Assembly: GCA_005223375.1 (NCBI GenBank)
Contig: RXOD01006335.1
Location: 1 to 10,660, forward strand
DNA: 10,660 nt
From: Amoebophrya sp. AT5.2
Lineage: Eukaryota; Sar; Dinophyceae; Syndiniales; Amoebophryaceae
Reading direction: 5' to 3'
In this document: in pieces, positions 8,401-10,660 of the stretch
Numbering within the stretch: position 1 is the first letter of the stretch
How the letters are laid out: every line of letters starts with the position of its first letter
Position numbers and translations under genes: made by a program
Notes under the pieces: model-generated
Told to the model about the DNA's origin: nothing
What the model saw: the letters and a program-made list of their open reading frames with translations, nothing else
Databases searched by the model: none

Positions 8401-10660
8401 TCTCTCCTCTGCGATGACATCGGGTGTTGGTTGTCTCCTCGATCTGTATCATCAGTGTCAGTTTGTATCCTCATCCTCTGTTCGACGACCCACTAGGCTG
8501 CATCAAGAGGCAGGATTTTGCATTCTCTGGATTCTCCTGACAGGCTCCAGCAGCTGGCGGTCACTGTGGTTGGCGACGCGCGCAACGCGTACGAGGAGGA
8601 GAAACGCCAGCACGTTGCCGCTTTCGAGCGGCAGCGCGCGGAATTCGAGACCGAGCGTCAGGACTTCCAACGGCGGCAAGCGGAGGCGACAGAGCTTCGC
8701 AAGCGCGAGCTGTCCGCGACGCGGCGGCGTTTGGCCGAGGAGGCCCAACGGGAACTCGAAGGCCAACGCGAACTGACGAAACGCCAGCTACAGGACGAAA
8801 CGGCCGCCCACCAGGAGCAGCTGGCACGCGAGCATGCCGCGCGGCTGGAAGAGCATTTGCGAGCCTTGAGCTACGACGAGCAGGAGCGTGCGCGGATCGC
8901 CGAAGAAGAACGCCGGAAAAAGGACCTGCAAACAACGCTGGAGGCGCGAAAAAGTGTGACGCTGGCGGCCGAGCGCGAACGGCTCGCGCGCCAGTTTGAA
9001 GAGCGGCTGCAAGCGGAGAGGCTGCGTTTGGATGAGGAACGCAAAAAAGCGATCTCGCTCGAGGAGGAGGCGCGGAAACGCCGCATCGCACGCGAAGAGG
9101 CCCGCGAAGCCGAGCTCGCCGCCGAGCGGGAGCAGGTTGCGCGGGAGGCAGCCGAGAACCTCGAGAAGGAGAAGGAAAAAATCATGGCCCAGGTACGCGC
9201 TGAAGAAATGGCGCGCAAGGTCGCCGAAGAGCGCAAGCGCGACGAAGAAACCGTTGCCGCGCGGCTCAAAGCGGAGGAGGACCGTCATCTCGCGAAAGAG
9301 CAAGAGCTCCAGAAAAAGCGCGAGCTCGAAGAAGCCAAGGCGGCGCTTGAACAGCGTGCAACGGAGGCCAAGCGCGAACTCGAGGAGCGACTGGCGAAGG
9401 ACGCTCGGGAGAAGCGCGACTACGAGGAAAAGCTGGCCGAGCTGCAGCGCGGGAACGAACGGCAAGAACGCGAGCGGCAGCGCTTTCTCCAGGAGCAGGA
9501 AGACCTTTCGCGCCGTTTGATCGAGGAAAAGCGCCACCACGAGGTTGAGCAAGCACGCTTGCTGGACGCCGAACGGAGGGAGAAGGAGGAGGCCGCACAG
9601 GCGTTCGCGGAGCGGCTCGCCGGCCATTCGCTCGAGATTGCGGAGGCGAAAGCAAAACGCGAGCAAGAAGTCGAAGAGCAAAACGCCAAGATTGCTGCGA
9701 TGGAGGCGGAACTCCGTTCGCAGCGCGAAGCCGCAAATTCGGCCGCTGCGGAACTGCAACGCGAGAAGGAAGAACTGCTTGCTAAAGAGCGCAAGGAGCA
9801 GGAGCACAGGGTTCGTGCGCTGGAACAGGATCTGGCGGCCCAGAAAGCGGCGGCGGAGGATGCGGTGGCGGTCGAGAAAGAGAAGCGCAAGGAGCGGCTG
9901 GAGCGCGAGAAGCAGAAACTCGCCGAGGAGAAGGAGCAGTTTTTGCGCGAAAAGGAGGCCGCCCTCGCGCAGGAGGCGGCGGCGCAGCAGGCTGGGCTCG
10001 AACTCGAAAAGCAGCAGCGCGAAGAGACCCTGCGCAAGATGGAAGCGGAACTAGAGGCCGCGCGCGAGGCTTCCGCAGCAGCCCTTGCCCTCGAACGCGA
10101 GGAAAAGGAGAACGTCGCGCGCGAACATCTGCGGAAGGCAGCAGAGGAAAAGGCTTTCTTGCTGCAGGAGAAAGAGCAAGCGTTGGAGCGCGAAAAGCGG
10201 GAACGTGAAGAGCACACGGCTGCGATGGAAGCGGATCTTCGCGCTGCCCGTTCCGCGAACGAAGCCGCACTCGCGCTGTGGCGTGAGGAGAAGGATCGTA
10301 TCGCCGCCGAGCACCTTCAGAAGGCCGAGGAGGAGAAGGCCGCCCTTCTCCGCGAAAAGGAGGAGACGCTCCGCGCCGAGCGCGAGGAGAAGGCCCGGAT
10401 CCAGAACGAGCACGCTCGGAAGTGGGAGGAGGACAAGGCCGCTTTCCTCCGCGAGAAGCAGGAGGCGGTCGCGCAAGAAAAGGCGGCCCAGGCGGAGAAA
10501 GTGCGTGCCCTGGAAATCTTGCTTAGGGAGCGGGAGGATGCGAAGGACCAAGCCACGAAACGGGAGCGCGAGAAGCACGAGGAGAGGATGCGCGAGCTGG
10601 AAGCAGTGCTGGAGCAGCAGCGAAGGGCCGCGGAAGCGGTGCAGCAGCAGGCGGCCGCGG
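5404..10660 (+). CDS. Large protein with disordered N-terminus and very long coiled coil, 3' end beyond window
   Basis: Exons: 5404-7641, 7828-8342, 8544->10660; at least 1,623 residues. The start at 5404 is the first Met after an in-frame TGA (5398-5400), with G at -3 and +4. Residues 1 to ~830 are low-complexity: Ser, Ala, Thr, Arg, Lys and Gln rich, with many S/T-P sites (for example TSPSPAAK, SSPAPAAR, SSPREDR, RTPGRHE), typical of disordered cytoskeletal or phospho-regulated proteins. From ~835 (8092 onward) the sequence is a highly charged E/R/K/A/Q/L coiled coil running off the window. No proline occurs in the last ~800 residues, and no cysteine is seen in the whole protein. No enzymatic domain, signal peptide or membrane segment is visible. 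The architecture suggests a structural role, such as a centrosome/basal body, cytoskeletal or cortical scaffold. That is inference; I do not recognise a family. Long E/K/R-rich coils give misleading database hits to myosin, trichohyalin or SMC proteins. Confidence 0.88.
7642..7827 (+). other. Coiled-coil gene intron, 186 nt, phase 0
   Basis: ACG|GTATTG to CGCATTCCAG|GC. Composition turns AT-rich and, if read through, hydrophobic Cys-containing residues appear before TGA 7696-7698. Splicing joins DDADMT to ARGSRGSDD, keeping the Ser/Arg-rich character. Confidence 0.87.
8343..8542 (+). other. Coiled-coil gene intron, 201 nt (8343-8543), phase 2
   Basis: GCGAG|GTACTG to TCTCCTGACAG|GC; the last intron base is 8543. 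An Arg codon is split (AG|G). Splicing joins KTAEEA-R-LQQLAV, continuing the coiled coil without a break. Retention gives TGA at 8347-8349, two codons past the junction. Confidence 0.9.
10039..10410 (+). repeat. Two tandem 62-residue (186-nt) coiled-coil repeats
   Basis: Unit 1 spans 10039-10224 and unit 2 spans 10225-10410. Both begin MEA-[ED]-L and share REEK, EHL, EEKA and EKE blocks in register. By eye, 34 of the first 52 positions are identical, and the last ten diverge. Codons differ at many conserved positions, so the duplication is not recent. Related EEK/EDK...LREK segments recur at about 9925 and 10429 but at other spacings. Confidence 0.75.

Larger units (their letters stand above)
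8092..10660 (+). other. Long coiled-coil region of the 5404 gene
   Basis: About 790 residues in two exons (the intron 8343-8543 excluded) with repeated E/R/K/A/Q/L patterns, no proline, no cysteine and only a handful of glycines in the last exon. The reading frame has no stop from 8544 to the window end. As one uninterrupted helix the ~705 residues of the last exon alone would be of the order of 100 nm long (0.15 nm per residue). Confidence 0.9.

Noticed and set aside
8788..9807. 339-residue minus-strand Leu/Phe-rich open frame that looks like a membrane protein
   Set aside because: It is the antisense of GAG/AAG/GAA codons in the coiled coil, which read as CTC/CTT/TTC; the plus frame is continuous and joined by good splice sites.
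9545..10054. Arg/Ser-rich plus-strand frame inside the coiled-coil exon
   Set aside because: A +1-shifted reading of the same codons; the coiled-coil frame spans the entire exon without stops.

Overview
The window comes from a nuclear genome of a microbial eukaryote. Two long genes lie head to tail on the + strand. Both are interrupted by short GT-AG introns (81 to 201 bp), with GC-rich exons and more AT-rich introns and spacer. There are no operons, Shine-Dalgarno sites or prokaryotic gene packing. High GC, short introns and large disordered or coiled-coil proteins fit a protist, possibly an alveolate or stramenopile, but the sequence alone does not fix the lineage.

Region 1 (about 1-3972) is a CLC-family chloride transporter gene. 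Its 5' end lies beyond the window or in small upstream exons. The firm exons are 184-1153, 1235-2394, 2564-3302, 3451-3552 and 3715-3972. A tiny exon at 49-77 is possible. The product carries every CLC hallmark: GSGIP, GKEGP with the gating glutamate, the second (proton) glutamate, GIPAGLFVP, the helix-R tyrosine and two CBS domains. It resembles the intracellular 2Cl-/H+ exchangers (ClC-3/4/5, yeast Gef1). After the CBS pair it has a C-terminal extension of about 290 residues with a histidine-rich patch. Within that extension is a small in-frame exon of 102 nt encoding two RRxS-type phosphorylation sites.

Region 2 (3973-5403) is about 1.4 kb between the two coding regions. I see no well-supported gene there. 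It holds a weak minus-strand open frame in a more AT-rich block (4700-5152), a TATAAATA element at 5261 and two small upstream ORFs just before the next gene.

Region 3 (5404 to the window end) is a large structural gene with exons 5404-7641, 7828-8342 and 8544->10660. It codes for at least 1,623 residues. The first ~830 are disordered, rich in Ser/Ala/Arg/Lys with many S/T-P sites. The remaining ~790 form a coiled coil that is still open at the window edge. I find no cysteine in the 1,623 residues and no proline in the last ~800. Part of the coiled coil is built from a 62-residue tandem duplication.

Nothing ties the two genes functionally. No phage, IS element, CRISPR array, rRNA or tRNA was seen.
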